Origin: Synergistaceae bacterium | Lineage (GTDB): Bacteria > Synergistota > Synergistia > Synergistales > Aminobacteriaceae | NCBI GenBank assembly: GCA_017458545.1 | Contig: JAFTBA010000145.1 | Coordinates: forward strand, 1 to 5,931 | Length of the DNA stretch: 5,931 nt | Direction of reading: 5' to 3' | Part shown: positions 5,840 to 5,931 of the stretch, piece after piece | How the letters are laid out: every line of letters starts with the position of its first letter | How positions within the stretch are numbered: the stretch's first letter is position 1 | Notes under the pieces: generated by a model | What the model saw: only the letters and a program-made list of their open reading frames with translations | What the model was told of the DNA's origin: nothing | Database searches by the model: none | Made by a program: the position numbers and the translations under genes

Positions 5840-5931
5840 TCCAAATGCTCCCATCTATTCTTGTGCGTATCATCTCACAGTACTCGGGCGACTTCTCAAT
5901 CATCACATAATCCCTCCCGTAACGCATGGCC
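5817..5931 (-). CDS. DNA methyltransferase (N6-adenine/N4-cytosine type), C-terminal end only
   Basis: The frame entering at the window edge (codons in phase with 5930) ends at TGA 5819-5817 and encodes 37 residues beginning AMRYGRDYVMIEKSPEYC, followed by EMIRTRIDGSIWNVRERNT. The block GR-x-(Y/F)-(V/I)-x-IE-x-S-x-EY-x5-R-x-RI is the typical end of the N6_N4_Mtase family (PF01555), lying just after the FxGxGT cofactor motif, which would fall outside the window. It protects host DNA in a restriction-modification pair by methylating an exocyclic amino group. It overlaps the nuclease gene in another frame. The partial length makes the family call good but the exact class and target unknown. Confidence 0.75.
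   Translation of the reverse strand, partial: AMRYGRDYVMIEKSPEYCEMIRTRIDGSIWNVRERNT
5848..5852 (-). promoter_or_regulatory. Ribosome site deciding the endonuclease start
   Basis: GGGAG on the minus strand lies 8 bases before ATG 5839 and inside the methyltransferase coding end. The upstream ATG at 5854 is preceded by AAGAATAG, with no good match, so 5839 is preferred. Confidence 0.5.

Noticed and set aside
3896..5931. Genomic island inserted at the tRNA-Ser gene
   Set aside because: Islands usually insert at the tRNA 3' end, which here faces ackA. No integrase or repeat of the tRNA 3' end is seen near the restriction-modification genes, which lie on the 5' side.

Overview
All genes in this window lie on the minus strand, so transcription runs from high to low coordinates. 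The content is bacterial. The fermentative enzyme acetate kinase sits beside the DUF177–L32 ribosomal pair, an arrangement common in anaerobic Clostridia-like and Synergistota-like genomes. Base composition is moderate, Shine-Dalgarno sequences are recognisable for some genes, and the tRNA encodes its own CCA. I lean towards an anaerobic, gut- or rumen-type bacterium, possibly Synergistota, but the window alone does not prove this.

Region by region, in order of transcription: (1) 5931–4748 holds the end of a type II restriction-modification locus. The last ~38 codons of an amino-type (N6-adenine/N4-cytosine) DNA methyltransferase run in from beyond the window edge. They overlap a complete restriction endonuclease gene with a PD-(D/E)XK nuclease domain resembling the EcoRII C-terminal group. 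(2) 4688–4053 encodes a small exported, cysteine-free protein with an LprI/DUF1311-like N-terminal half. Its start is set by a near-perfect Shine-Dalgarno. (3) 4050–2115 begins with a consensus sigma-70-type promoter, then tRNA-Ser(CGA), acetate kinase (ackA) and DUF177/YceD. (4) 2086–1889 is rpmF (ribosomal protein L32). (5) 1788–1 is htpG, the bacterial Hsp90 chaperone, which loses roughly its last 30 residues at the window edge.

The tRNA-ackA-yceD-rpmF block looks like one transcription unit linking translation genes (tRNA, a 23S rRNA/L32-related factor, L32) to acetate/ATP metabolism. The 100-base gap between rpmF and htpG carries a three-armed inverted repeat whose middle arm can pair with either neighbour, plus a perfect -35 hexamer. 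It is the most structured non-coding DNA here. The restriction-modification locus is the accessory part of the window; the rest is conserved housekeeping sequence. I see no CRISPR array, insertion sequence or prophage gene, and nothing that clearly amounts to an undescribed system.
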